From: Candidatus Obscuribacterales bacterium
GTDB taxonomy: Bacteria > Cyanobacteriota > Vampirovibrionia > Obscuribacterales > Obscuribacteraceae
DNA length: 64,000 nucleotides
Direction: 5' to 3'
Assembly (NCBI GenBank): GCA_020634035.1
Contig: JACKCM010000003.1
Coordinates: forward strand, 620,001-684,000
The position numbers were made by a program, and so were the translations under genes. Position 1 is the first letter of the stretch; the number at the start of each line of letters is the position of its first letter. Shown here piece after piece: positions 52,876-61,712 of the stretch. The notes under the pieces were generated by a model. It worked only from the letters and a program-made list of their open reading frames with translations. It did not search any database and was not told where the DNA came from.

Positions 52876-54396
52876 ATGTCAGAACAGATAACACAGTCGG
52901 AAGAGCGAGCCAAACTGTTGGTCGATTCAATTTGTAGAAATATCGCTGATTTCGGCGTAAGTCTGCTCAATGACAAAGGGCAAGTGAGAAGCTGGAACCA
53001 GGGCGCAGAAAAGATCCTTGGATATAATCGAAGATCGATTCTCGGTCGACCGGCAACCGGTCTTTTCGACAACCGCAATCAAGCCACAATGCTCATGGTG
53101 GAAGCCGATCTCAAAAAGTATAAAGATTGCCATGATCTGGTTTTCAACAACTCCAGAAACAAACGAAAACGACTCTCACTGTCACTTGAGCGAATTGAAC
53201 TGGGCGAATTCAAAGGCTATCTACTTGTGATCGCAGAAAAAGAACGCAGCCAGATAATGAACAAGACCAGAAGTCTGTCTGCTTCCATCAGTGCGCTATT
53301 GAACAACAGCGAAAGGAAAGCTCTTATCGGTGTAAATAGCCGCTCCGAGATTATTCTATGGAACAAAAGCGCGGCTAAACTTTTCAACTGTGACGCCTCT
53401 AGCGCCAGGGGCGAAAAACTGAAAACCTTTATAAGTACTTTTTGCCTGGAGAAGCTGACATCCACAGGTTCGAAGATGAGCAATTCTCCGGTTGAGACAT
53501 TCAAAAGTATCTCCTGCAAAACTCCGGACGGACAGCAACTGGAGACAGATCTGTTGCGTATTAGATCGGCAAGCGGCAACAGCGTGTTCACCATTTTCAG
53601 TATTCCAGGAAGCGAGAGCAACGCCAGAGAGAAACAGCCAATCGAACTGGAACATGAGGATCTCGATGAACTGGTATCAATCTTTACCCATGATCTAAAA
53701 AATCAATTGCTCGGATTCAAACAGATCTTCAATTACCTGAAAGAGGAAAAAGCCGGTTCATTGAACGACAAACAGCACAAAGTCATAGAGGCAGTCAAAG
53801 GCAGCAATGACCATCTGCTTTCTTTGATCGAAAAACTGAGTGAACTCAAAGATAGTCGGACCGTCAGAAAACACGAATATTTTGACCTGCACAGTATAGT
53901 AAAAGAATGTGTGAACAGCTTTCATTATGCTGCAGTTCTCGGGAACTTCGAGATATCGATGACACCAGAACCACCGGCTGCAATTGTGGCAGGAGATCCT
54001 GTCGCTCTCAGACAGGTAATCAGCAACCTTCTGCACAACGCCGTCAAATTCACCTCAGAGGGTGGAAAAATCGATGTTCTGGCCTATGACGAAGAGGACC
54101 ATGCCGTAGTAGAAGTACGAGACATGGGACCGGGTATAGAACCGGATTGCAAACAAGATATTTTCCAGAAAAACGTATCGCTTTCTCAAGTACAAGTACC
54201 AGAGAAATACGAAAAATATGCAAGACCAGGAGAATCCGAAGGCTACGCAGGCTCCGGACTGGGTCTATATATTTGCAAAAAAATTGTCTCGTCTCATAAT
54301 GGTGCCCTCTCAGTTCAGAGCATGAATAACCAGGGCGCTACTTTCATAGTGCGATTACCGAAAGCCGGTTGTCGATCGCAGGGTCCCTTAGCATAG
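52876..54396 (+). CDS. Two-PAS sensor histidine kinase
   Basis: A 506-residue soluble kinase. PAS domains lie at about 20-130 (LLNDKGQVRSWNQGAEKILGY) and about 150-250 (GVNSRSEIILWNKSAAKLF), then HisKA with His272 (FTHDLKNQLLG), N-box NLLHNAVKF, G1 VRDMGPGIEP and G2 GSGLGLYICKKI, all intact. It should be an active kinase. No response regulator lies beside it, and an RNA or DNA hairpin of the palindrome family begins 2 bases after its stop. Confidence 0.93.
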   Translation: MSEQITQSEERAKLLVDSICRNIADFGVSLLNDKGQVRSWNQGAEKILGYNRRSILGRPATGLFDNRNQATMLMVEADLKKYKDCHDLVFNNSRNKRKRLSLSLERIELGEFKGYLLVIAEKERSQIMNKTRSLSASISALLNNSERKALIGVNSRSEIILWNKSAAKLFNCDASSARGEKLKTFISTFCLEKLTSTGSKMSNSPVETFKSISCKTPDGQQLETDLLRIRSASGNSVFTIFSIPGSESNAREKQPIELEHEDLDELVSIFTHDLKNQLLGFKQIFNYLKEEKAGSLNDKQHKVIEAVKGSNDHLLSLIEKLSELKDSRTVRKHEYFDLHSIVKECVNSFHYAAVLGNFEISMTPEPPAAIVAGDPVALRQVISNLLHNAVKFTSEGGKIDVLAYDEEDHAVVEVRDMGPGIEPDCKQDIFQKNVSLSQVQVPEKYEKYARPGESEGYAGSGLGLYICKKIVSSHNGALSVQSMNNQGATFIVRLPKAGCRSQGPLA

Positions 54397-54397
54397 C

Positions 54398-54424
54398 TTC
54401 GTCATCACCCTCCGGGGTGACGAA
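54398..54424 (+). repeat. Palindrome family member 3, just after the PAS kinase
   Basis: TTCGTCA-T-CACCC, loop TCC, GGGGTGACGAA: a long stem with a single bulge, 2 bases after the stop codon. No T-run follows on the plus strand, so it is not a standard terminator. Confidence 0.45.
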
Positions 54425-54683
54425 AAACAAGATAGCGCTAAACCGCTGCAATTGCGCATCGCCAGCAATACTGACGATTTTCTATTCAGTAGACCTTTTA
54501 CTTTACAGAAGATCTCACCAGTCCCCTTAGCACTGTTGTCGGGAATTTTGAAATCGTATAAAGCTATGGTTCTACATATAGTCCCACTCTCCTTTGGTCG
54601 GTCAATAGCTAGATTTCTCTGAAGTATCTCTTTTGTTGCAGCAACTAGACTTTCTTTCAATCTCTCGAACGAGGAGATCGATT

Positions 54684-55190
54684 ATGAACACCCCTGAAAG
54701 ATTCACTGAAAACAATGGGGAAAATGGTGACGGTAACGGTAACGGTAACGGCAACGGCAACGACCGCACCGCCCCGGGCCAGAGTGATCCACGACAAGCT
54801 TCCTATCTTGAAAAGATAGTCAAATATGTTCCCGCTCCGATAATCGCTGCCTATGTCGCTGGAACCGGCATCATCAGCGAGCAACCAGAGAACCCTATCT
54901 GGCTCTATTGGGCAGCTTTTCTATCTCTCTGGCTGTTGACTCCGCTCTATATCATTTTTCTGCCTGGAGAACACACCACTGAGCACAACAGCAAACGCTT
55001 TCATGTGCTTGCCGGCACCATAAGTTTTGCGGTCTGGGCTTTTGCCCTGGGAGAGCCATTCTCAGTTACCTTCGCATGGTACCGCCCGGTTTTTGGATCA
55101 CTGGTCTTGATCATCACAACCCTTACCCTTCCGATTCTCGAGCAGATAGCAAACCGTCTGCCGTACTTCAAAATGGAGAACAACCAATGA
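54684..55190 (+). CDS. Small membrane protein with Asn-Gly repeat
   Basis: A 168-residue protein. Residues about 10-25 are a Gly-Asn repeat (GDGNGNGNGNGND) encoded by hexamer repeats. Four membrane segments follow (about 45-62, 72-95, 110-128, 135-155). No family recognised. ATG 54684 (MNTPERF) has GGAG at eight bases; the upstream frame start at 54633 is less likely. It overlaps the next gene by ATGA. Confidence 0.68.
   Translation: MNTPERFTENNGENGDGNGNGNGNGNDRTAPGQSDPRQASYLEKIVKYVPAPIIAAYVAGTGIISEQPENPIWLYWAAFLSLWLLTPLYIIFLPGEHTTEHNSKRFHVLAGTISFAVWAFALGEPFSVTFAWYRPVFGSLVLIITTLTLPILEQIANRLPYFKMENNQ
54726..54762 (+). repeat. Imperfect hexamer microsatellite
   Basis: Tandem GGTAAC/GGCAAC hexamers encoding Gly-Asn repeats within the small membrane protein gene. 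In-frame expansion or contraction would change only the number of Gly-Asn pairs. Confidence 0.6.
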
Positions 55191-55738
55191 AATCCCTTAC
55201 AACCATTCTCGCCGGAGCACTGTCTCTTTCTCTTCTTTCCGGCTGCGCTTCCCTTACCAATCCAACTCGTCTGCATGAACTCGGTCCGGGTAAGTCTTAC
55301 GCTCTCGACTTCGACGCCAGCCGTCGCGGTGTCTATGTGGTCGATAAAAATCATCCGGTGTCTATCTGCGCCGAGCCTGCTCCTGATGTGTCTATCGAGT
55401 TCATTACCCGTTTGCTGGCAGAAGCCAATCTGCCGAATTCCGGTGTCGACGGACAAGCGCAGGTAGAGCTGAACACGAAAGTGGTGGAACTTGCCGGGCG
55501 AACCCAGACTGTTCTGTTTCTGAGAGAATCGCTCTACAGACTCTGCGAGCAGTCCCTGAACGGCAACCTGACATCAGAGCAGGTCAACTCGCTCTATCAG
55601 ATCGCTCTCGGCACAGCTCTGAAACTTGCAGAGAAGGATCTGCTGGCAGAGAAAAAAGAGATCATCGAGAAGCTGGAAGATCCTGAACTGAAGAAGATTT
55701 TCCAGGGCATTCTCGAAGATACCACTGGCAAGCAGTGA
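55187..55738 (+). CDS. Predicted lipoprotein of unknown function
   Basis: A 183-residue lipoprotein: MKSLTTILAGALSLSLLSGC gives a signal with lipobox LSGC. The mature part is largely helical, with a charged C-terminal coiled coil (KDLLAEKKEIIEKLEDPEL). It is translationally coupled to the upstream membrane-protein gene through ATGA, so the two products probably act together in the envelope. Confidence 0.72.
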   Translation: MKSLTTILAGALSLSLLSGCASLTNPTRLHELGPGKSYALDFDASRRGVYVVDKNHPVSICAEPAPDVSIEFITRLLAEANLPNSGVDGQAQVELNTKVVELAGRTQTVLFLRESLYRLCEQSLNGNLTSEQVNSLYQIALGTALKLAEKDLLAEKKEIIEKLEDPELKKIFQGILEDTTGKQ

Positions 55739-55863
55739 CCGAGGTCAGCTGACAGCAATGTTTTCGAGAAAAGAAGTCGGATCACCTGAAACTCTATCTG
55801 CGCGATCCGGCTTCTTTCGTTCACTCCGAACTCTATTATATGGGTTAGTATTCACATCACAGT

Positions 55864-56580
55864 TCAATTTTCTAAGCGGATTATATAAGGTGATACATAC
55901 CGAGCGACCTGCTCTCTACTGGTTGGACTGCCGCGCACAAAACATGAGAGTAGTGCTAATGGCTCTATACGCGCTCTATTCCTGCGAAGGGAATATTCAA
56001 ACGCATAGAGCTGGGAATACTTACGACTGACACCATTGAATGTACCGAGCAAAAAAGCAATCATCCATCTAGCAGCTTCAATCTCCGTCGAACTAACTGG
56101 AGATGATAGATTCGGTATCGTTTGCGTATCACCACTACTCGCTTTGAACAAAGCCTTGTCTAAAACCGAACAGTGCAAATCGACAGCCCCAGAGCAAAGT
56201 TCTACCGGTTCTGGAGGCTGACGAAGGAATTCACCCAGAACTATTCTTATCTTCTGCATCATGAACCAGGCGGTGACATAACCTCGATGAAAAATACCAG
56301 CTACAGAGACCGTCGACCTGCTGTCCTCATCCAACATTGATAAAATCGCCTCCACCCAGCTGCGAAGATCTCGCACACCATGAAGCACAGTGCCGGACGT
56401 GGCTGAGATCTGCAAACCACATCCCTTGCACTGCATAAGCTGTCGCGGTTCACATCGATAAGCCTCTCCACTTCCACAACGATAACAACAAAAGCCTTGA
56501 GCCCAGCGCAGCTGCTCTAGAATCTCTCGATAATCGTGGCTAGACTCAGCATTCTCTAGCATAGAATAAAGATCATCCAT
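55864..56580 (-). CDS. IS1595-transposase-derived protein lacking the DDE core
   Basis: A 238-residue protein. Residues about 25-65 form the zinc ribbon of IS1595-type transposases (CYRC and CKGC, then QISATSGTVLHGV), followed by the linked helical segment (DLRSWVEAILSML and YVTAWFMMQKIRI). The C-terminal block GTFNGVSRKYSQLYAFEYSLRRNR matches the end of ISXO2-type transposases. The central DDE nuclease region, about 100 residues in intact relatives, is missing and replaced by a Ser/Thr-rich linker. GGAGGTGAT precedes the ATG. It may be a domesticated DNA-binding protein. Confidence 0.7.
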   Translation of the reverse strand: MDDLYSMLENAESSHDYREILEQLRWAQGFCCYRCGSGEAYRCEPRQLMQCKGCGLQISATSGTVLHGVRDLRSWVEAILSMLDEDSRSTVSVAGIFHRGYVTAWFMMQKIRIVLGEFLRQPPEPVELCSGAVDLHCSVLDKALFKASSGDTQTIPNLSSPVSSTEIEAARWMIAFLLGTFNGVSRKYSQLYAFEYSLRRNRARIEPLALLSCFVRGSPTSREQVARYVSPYIIRLEN

Positions 56581-56691
56581 GACAAATCACCTCCAAGAAT
56601 AAAGACGCCCTTGCCGCAATGGAGGTTCAAATTGCTCTATGGTATCAATCCAGGAAACTGTCAAGCCTGGCACAAAGTCTTAGCCCTACTG

Positions 56692-56887
56692 CTCCGAATC
56701 TCCCGCCTTCGGAGTCGACGACATAAGTCTCTTTCGTTCTCTCCGAATCTCCCACCTTCGGAGCCGACGACATAAGGCTCTTTCGTTCTCTCCGAATCTC
56801 ACGCCTTCGGAGTCGAAGATATAAGTCTCTTTCGTTCTCTCCGAAACTCCGGTCTTCGGAGCCGACGATATAGGCGAATTGCCCTTG
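56692..56887. repeat. Four tandem 49-bp repeats, each with a hairpin
   Basis: Units start at 56692, 56741, 56790 and 56839 (period 49). Each carries CTCCGAA and TTCGGAG as an inverted repeat around a nine-base centre, followed by a conserved half ending in CTCTTTCGTTCT. The fourth copy is the most diverged. 49 is not a multiple of three, so the array is non-coding. It lies in the divergent gap between the transposase-derived gene and a membrane-protein gene. Confidence 0.85.
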
Positions 56888-56949
56888 AATCCGCTATCAT
56901 AAATCTGGCAGCCATCCACCAATAATTCGATCCGACTAGAACAGACAGT

Positions 56950-57813
56950 ATGAACTATTCGTTTTTAATGAGCCTCCTTGAGTTTCTTCTCAGTTACTGG
57001 TCTGTTCTGCTCTATCAAGCCGTCTTGGCGGTCTACATAATCTCTCTTGCCCTGGAGAAACCCACCGACACGCCGGTCTCCGACGGCTGGCTGGATAGCC
57101 TGGGTGCGATCAAATCAGTCAGCCTGGCTTTCAAAGCAGACTGGCTTGTGCTTCTCTGGATTGTGGTACTCACAGCTCTGGCAGAATTCGCCAAATACTG
57201 GTTCGAAGCGACAGTGTCAGCCCTGGTCTCGATTATGTTCCTTGTGGCAGCCAGCCTGCTCAGTCTTCGTATAGACTGGCAGATCGTAAAACAGTCCTTT
57301 TCCCTCTTCGATACAGGCGCTGATGCCGCCAACGCCCCCTCGCTAAAACCATTTAAGAAAGCCATGTTCCCACTATTCATGGTAGCAATGCTGATCGGCA
57401 CCATCGAAACCATCGGCTATGTTCTCATGATAATTCCGGCAGTGCTCTTCAATGTCTATTTCGTCCTGGCGGAGGTTCTGGTCTGCCTGCAGGGCAAAAA
57501 TATTCTAGAAGCTCTGGGAGAAAGTTATTCACTGGTAAAAAAACGTTTTATTCCGATATGCAACTATTATTTGCCGGTATTACTAATAGTGTCACTGCTT
57601 CCCAGTATTCTATCGACAATTCTAAGTCTGCATGGATTCAGCCAGGCTCAGTTAACGGTCTATGACCCTGCGGAATACTGGGTCCCCGAATATTTGCTTG
57701 AATGCCTCTCAAATCTAGCCGGCAATTTGTCGTTCTGGCTGATTACACCATTTGCAGTCAGGATCTACCTGAAGATTAAACCTGATCCCGATCCCACCTC
57801 AAAACAACCCTGA
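56950..57813 (+). CDS. Hypothetical polytopic membrane protein
   Basis: A 287-residue protein with about six membrane helices and a Pro/Asp-rich C-tail. The layout (paired helices, FPLFMVAMLIGTIETIGYVLM block, EALGESYSLVKKRFIP segment) resembles DUF975/YciC-like membrane families of unknown function. No good ribosome site precedes the ATG. The 49-bp repeat array lies about 60 bases upstream. Confidence 0.65.
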   Translation: MNYSFLMSLLEFLLSYWSVLLYQAVLAVYIISLALEKPTDTPVSDGWLDSLGAIKSVSLAFKADWLVLLWIVVLTALAEFAKYWFEATVSALVSIMFLVAASLLSLRIDWQIVKQSFSLFDTGADAANAPSLKPFKKAMFPLFMVAMLIGTIETIGYVLMIIPAVLFNVYFVLAEVLVCLQGKNILEALGESYSLVKKRFIPICNYYLPVLLIVSLLPSILSTILSLHGFSQAQLTVYDPAEYWVPEYLLECLSNLAGNLSFWLITPFAVRIYLKIKPDPDPTSKQP

Positions 57814-57874
57814 TCCGCTTATTTATGAGAGAATCGATCTCAGGTACCTTACCCCTACCCGGCATTTTTCGCTA

Positions 57875-59431
57875 ATGTCTCACAATGGAAACCCCAGATT
57901 CAGCGCTCCCAACGCTGGCGGTGATTGTCGTGAAAACGATATGAATAGCCAGCCCAAATTTGCTGCCCTGGCCGAATCGCAACAAAAAAAAGATTTCTCT
58001 CCTCCCGCCATATCGTCAGGGAGCAGTCCTTCATCGAGACAACTTTCTCCGGAAACCACCATCCAGAAGATGCGCGAGTTCCAGGGAGAAAAAAGTATCT
58101 ATGAAGCATCAATAGATTCTCTGACCGTAGTCGACGATTATCGCAAAGCAAATCCTTTCATGTCCGTAGCTCAGCTCAAAGAGGCTCATGCCGAACTGAA
58201 GCAGCGCTCCAGCCCAGAAAAAGAAGAAGAGCTGATTACTCGCTACGAGGAACTCTCTTCGAAAAAAGCAGAAGAAGCCAAAGAAGATCCGATGCTCGGG
58301 GTTGTGCTCGATAATCGCTACAAGATAAACGGACTGGTAGGCAGCGGTGCCAACGCCACGGTCTACAAAGCCAAAAGATTGTCCGACGGTGAAATAGTGG
58401 CGGTTAAGACAATTCGCAACCGGGGCATCGAAGAGATCTGGCGATTCAAGCTAGAAATCGAAAGCATGCGAAGGATGCAGCACGAAAACCTGGTCAACTA
58501 CATAGATTGCATCGTTCAAGAGAAAGGAAGAATCTTCCTGGTCATGGAGCTGGTCCAGGGCATTAGCCTGCAGGAAGTGCTCAGTCTTCATGGACCGATC
58601 ACCGACGAGGAGACAATCTGCCATATCCTGGCCCAGGTAGTGGACGCGCTCGCCCATGCTCACGAGAAGGGGATAATCCACCGGGATCTTAAAACCGGCA
58701 ATATCATTCTCTCAAAGCGAAAAGATCGTCCTATGCACGTAAAAGTGCTTGATTTCGGTCTGGCCAAGCACAAGACCGATGAAGCCGCCAAGATAACAAT
58801 GCACGGCAAGACCCTGGGCTCGCCGTTGTATATGAGCCCGGAGCAATGCCGTGGAGAAGAGCCGACCATCCAATCGGATATTTATAGCCTGGGAGTACTC
58901 GCCTACGAATTGATGACAGGAATAGTTCCTTTTATCGGAGAAACAATACCAGAGATAATGGCAGCCCACTGTGACCCGGATTCAAAACATGTCCCGCTAA
59001 AAGAGATCTGCCCCAATTTAAGCGGAGTCGATCACCTCGACCGCATCCTATCCAAAGCGCTGGCTAAAGAAGCAAAGCACCGATTCCGCCGGGTGACCAG
59101 ATTCAAACAGGCGCTTGAATTCTGGATCGAAGGCGTCAGAAAAGGCGCATATCCGGAAGAGCGCCATTTTGACGCGATCATCAAAGACCGCCATTCTATA
59201 TACCAGAACATCAACGAACACCTGAGACGCTCCCTCGAGGTGACCAAGCTGCTTCTGCCGATCTATGGCGGTCACCGCCAGGATATGGATCTAGAAGACA
59301 TCACCCTTCTGCTTGATCCTCAAAAAGGCAATCGAACAATCAGTACAAAATCGATATTGATATCGGTTTCAGGCATAGTACTGATAGTGGTATCAATACT
59401 GATTATGATCAAGACCTTCACCAGCTTCTGA
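57875..59431 (+). CDS. Hanks-type Ser/Thr kinase with C-terminal membrane anchor
   Basis: A 518-residue kinase. Residues 1-140 are a charged, partly helical leader. The kinase domain (about 147-420) has GSGANA glycine loop, Lys178, HRDLKTGN with Asp271, DFG Asp293 and GSPLYMSPEQ. A helical region follows, and one membrane helix ends the protein (about 494-515), a tail-anchored layout. Lysine in the catalytic loop (DLKTGN rather than DLKPEN) is a small change. The start may be ATG 57875 or 57941; neither has a strong ribosome site. Confidence 0.9.
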   Translation: MSHNGNPRFSAPNAGGDCRENDMNSQPKFAALAESQQKKDFSPPAISSGSSPSSRQLSPETTIQKMREFQGEKSIYEASIDSLTVVDDYRKANPFMSVAQLKEAHAELKQRSSPEKEEELITRYEELSSKKAEEAKEDPMLGVVLDNRYKINGLVGSGANATVYKAKRLSDGEIVAVKTIRNRGIEEIWRFKLEIESMRRMQHENLVNYIDCIVQEKGRIFLVMELVQGISLQEVLSLHGPITDEETICHILAQVVDALAHAHEKGIIHRDLKTGNIILSKRKDRPMHVKVLDFGLAKHKTDEAAKITMHGKTLGSPLYMSPEQCRGEEPTIQSDIYSLGVLAYELMTGIVPFIGETIPEIMAAHCDPDSKHVPLKEICPNLSGVDHLDRILSKALAKEAKHRFRRVTRFKQALEFWIEGVRKGAYPEERHFDAIIKDRHSIYQNINEHLRRSLEVTKLLLPIYGGHRQDMDLEDITLLLDPQKGNRTISTKSILISVSGIVLIVVSILIMIKTFTSF

Positions 59432-59468
59432 GAGAATCAAGAAAGAATCAATAGAGACCAACGGACAA

Positions 59469-59933
59469 TTAAAAATCTCCTTCAGCCACCTGCAGGCAGG
59501 TCAGACCTTCTTCCCTCCACATCGAAACCACCGAACTACGATCGTCGATGGTCAGCCAGGGAGAGAACCCCTCTCTTTCGATGGCACGCAAAAGCTCTCT
59601 CTTGACGCTCACATCCGGCCTCATATCTCCGTCACTCCGCATAAAGAGCTCATAAGGATGAAACCAGAGATCGTGTTCGCTCAACCAGTCGACGGTGGTC
59701 TCTCGCAACCGCTCCGGGCGCCCTGAAGCATAGACAATCAGATGCTGTGAAGCCAGGGTATCGACCAGGCGCGCCACAGGCTTAATCAGTTTGTCACGGC
59801 TGACCAGATCCGGGTCGAAAAACTTATTCCACTGCTTTGGCATCCTGGTGATATAGCGCCGCCGGTGATGGCAGTCAGCCAGCGTTCCGTCGATATCGAC
59901 TATCACGCAACTCTTCGAATTATTATCATTCAT
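59469..59933 (-). CDS. HAD-family phosphatase, polynucleotide 3'-phosphatase-like
   Basis: A 154-residue HAD protein. The catalytic motif DIDGTLAD places nucleophile Asp13 and acid Asp15; later motifs YASGRPE and LTIDDRSSVV complete the fold. Sequence order and length resemble the phosphatase half of T4-type polynucleotide kinase/phosphatase, which removes 3'-phosphates at nucleic acid ends. The exact substrate is not certain. Confidence 0.82.
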   Translation of the reverse strand: MNDNNSKSCVIVDIDGTLADCHHRRRYITRMPKQWNKFFDPDLVSRDKLIKPVARLVDTLASQHLIVYASGRPERLRETTVDWLSEHDLWFHPYELFMRSDGDMRPDVSVKRELLRAIEREGFSPWLTIDDRSSVVSMWREEGLTCLQVAEGDF

Positions 59934-60127
59934 GACCTGATAAGAAACGGCTCTTAATCCGCTTTCAGTCTATATAAAGAAGATATCCAGGCAAATTGAA
60001 ACTATCCTGTAACCAGCCGATGGATATACGCCCAATATACCAGGAGTACATCCCCGCGTCCACAACTATGAATGTGAACAATTATCCTGTAGACTTGAGC
60101 CATTGATTTTTCCGGAGGATCATAAAA

Positions 60128-60340
60128 ATGGCAAAAACAATTGACGGTGACGCACCCAAAGCCCTCATCCTGGAATTCAGAACTCCGGAAGGAGAAGTCT
60201 GGGGAACCATCACCGCCGAAGCAAAAGAGTTCAAAACCGGTTCGGTCGGCTTCTACGCCAATGGCAAAGTGAAGAATCCGAAGAACGGACTCCCTTACCA
60301 GGTAGGAAGCAATATAATTCTGGTCGGCAGCAAAGGCTAG
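60128..60340 (+). CDS. Small hypothetical protein, 70 residues
   Basis: A soluble, mostly beta protein with the pattern EGEVWGTITAEAKEFKTGSVGFYANGKV. CCGGAGGA precedes the ATG at a workable distance. No family recognised. The next gene begins 49 bases downstream with a palindrome just before it. Confidence 0.65.
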   Translation: MAKTIDGDAPKALILEFRTPEGEVWGTITAEAKEFKTGSVGFYANGKVKNPKNGLPYQVGSNIILVGSKG

Positions 60341-60363
60341 AGTTTAGCGCGCTTCTTAAATTC

Positions 60364-60381
60364 GTCACCAGATGTGGTGAC
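60364..60381 (+). repeat. Palindrome upstream of the HisRS-like gene
   Basis: GTCACCA (60364-60370), a four-base loop and TGGTGAC (60375-60381). It lies eight bases before the ATG at 60390, where it would cover the ribosome-binding region; no Shine-Dalgarno sequence is seen there. The GGTGA theme links it to the palindrome family nearby. Confidence 0.35.
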
Positions 60382-60389
60382 AGATATGA

Positions 60390-61535
60390 ATGACTGACAA
60401 AATTAGCGAGCGTCTGTCTCGACAGGTTGGAGTAGCCAATCTAGTCGAACTCTTATCCTCGCGCCTCTCCGGAACGGATCTTCACAGCCTCAATCTGAAG
60501 ATTCTCAAAAACAGACTGGACAGAGCCAACTGGTCGTCGGCGGATCTGCTAAAAGCCGTCCCGGTAACCAGCGCTTGCAGCCTGGATGCAAGAATTCTCA
60601 ATGAACTCGAAGGTCTTGCTTACAGCCTTGCTCCTTCCTTTGACGCAATAGAGCCCTCTCCCTTGCTCCCCCTGGGAGCCGTACACCATTTGACGAAGCT
60701 GGACCAGGGCAATGTCCTCAGTACTATCAGGGGCTACGAATGCTCCTCTGACCCGACTGTCGCCCTGGCTCTAGAAGCGGCAAAACGCCGGATGAAGCAA
60801 GCCTCGCGTACCTCTACGACAAGGCTTATCACCAACCAGAGAGTGGTGCGATTTCCCGTCCCTGACACAGCCGGCTACACTGCCCACTTCAAGCTCCTTG
60901 CCTTAGTAACCGCCCACCGAAACGAAGGCTCTCTAACAAGAGAAACAGAAACACTTTTCGAACAGATCAATTTCTATCTGGACTATCTAAATGCTCTAAA
61001 AGAGAGAGGTTTCGCTTTCTCAAAGCTTGTTCTTCATTTTTCCGACACCAGACTGCTTGGTCACTTGACCGCCAATGCCGGTATAACAGAAAGCGTGATC
61101 AAAGCAAGAGTTCGGGTAAGGGATCCCGAGGGAGCAAAGACTCTATTAAAGGAATTCGGCGCAGATTGGCCCGAAGTGATCCAAGACCCCGAAGAGTTGG
61201 AGCCCTGGATAGCAGAGACCCCGGAATATCCCCAAAAGCACCTCTTAATTCAGATGCAGCTGCTCGAAGACAATGTCCTTGCGAAACTGAGACAGAGACA
61301 TGCCAACCTCGAAACCGGCTTCAATCTACACAGACTAACAGGCATCCACTATTATGAAGGTCCGTGCTTTCATCTAAAGGCGCTCGCTCCGGACGGAACC
61401 AGCCTGATTATGCTAGGAGACGGGGGCTATGTGAACTGGACAAAGAGACTGTTGTCCGATTCTCGAGAAAGGCTTCTAACCAGTGCCCTGGGCACAGAGC
61501 TGGCCCTGCGCCTCTTCCAGCCGGAACAACTATGA
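60390..61535 (+). CDS. Class II aaRS-like protein (HisRS/HisZ-type fold, tentative)
   Basis: A 381-residue protein of no confident family. Its C-terminal part has the pattern LTGIHYYEGPCF, then GDGGYVNW and a final GTELALRL. This follows the HisRS/HisZ order of YYxGxxF, the glycine-rich loop and the closing helix. The middle (RVVRFPVPDT, RNEGSLTRETE) could hold the motif 2-like loop. If right, it is a class II synthetase paralogue without an anticodon-binding domain, perhaps an amino-acid or nucleotide enzyme. No ribosome site is visible; a hairpin sits in that place. Confidence 0.5.
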   Translation: MTDKISERLSRQVGVANLVELLSSRLSGTDLHSLNLKILKNRLDRANWSSADLLKAVPVTSACSLDARILNELEGLAYSLAPSFDAIEPSPLLPLGAVHHLTKLDQGNVLSTIRGYECSSDPTVALALEAAKRRMKQASRTSTTRLITNQRVVRFPVPDTAGYTAHFKLLALVTAHRNEGSLTRETETLFEQINFYLDYLNALKERGFAFSKLVLHFSDTRLLGHLTANAGITESVIKARVRVRDPEGAKTLLKEFGADWPEVIQDPEELEPWIAETPEYPQKHLLIQMQLLEDNVLAKLRQRHANLETGFNLHRLTGIHYYEGPCFHLKALAPDGTSLIMLGDGGYVNWTKRLLSDSRERLLTSALGTELALRLFQPEQL

Positions 61536-61572
61536 TCGCAATCCGTCCGACCGACAAAAAGAATTAGCTCCA

Positions 61573-61588
61573 TCACCCAAATGGGTGA
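61573..61588 (+). repeat. Palindrome family member before the 61713 kinase
   Basis: TCACCC (61573-61578), a four-base AT-rich loop and GGGTGA (61583-61588). It lies about 125 bases before the kinase start, close to where a promoter or leader could be. Confidence 0.4.
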
Positions 61589-61712
61589 AACGCTGTCAAG
61601 ACAAGTCTTTTCAGTTCCGCCTCATCTGGGGTAGGATTAAAAGAGGAAGAGGAAGAGGCAGAAGAAAAAAGCAGCAGAATCAGAGTCAAAATCAGAAGCA
61701 GAATCTAGTCTT

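Noticed and set aside
54398..54424. The hairpin after the PAS kinase as a rho-independent terminator
   Set aside because: The plus strand continues with A-rich sequence, not a T-run; it fits the palindrome family better.
55758..56030. A 90-codon plus-strand frame overlapping the transposase-derived gene
   Set aside because: It overlaps the end of a gene with zinc-ribbon and transposase-type motifs and shows no domain or strong ribosome site.
56692..56887. The 49-bp tandem repeats as a CRISPR array
   Set aside because: There are no unique spacers: the units abut each other and are similar throughout. No cas genes are nearby.
56686..56922. A 78-codon minus-strand frame across the tandem repeats
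   Set aside because: The 49-bp period is not divisible by three, so each repeat is read in another frame; the frame is a by-product of the array.
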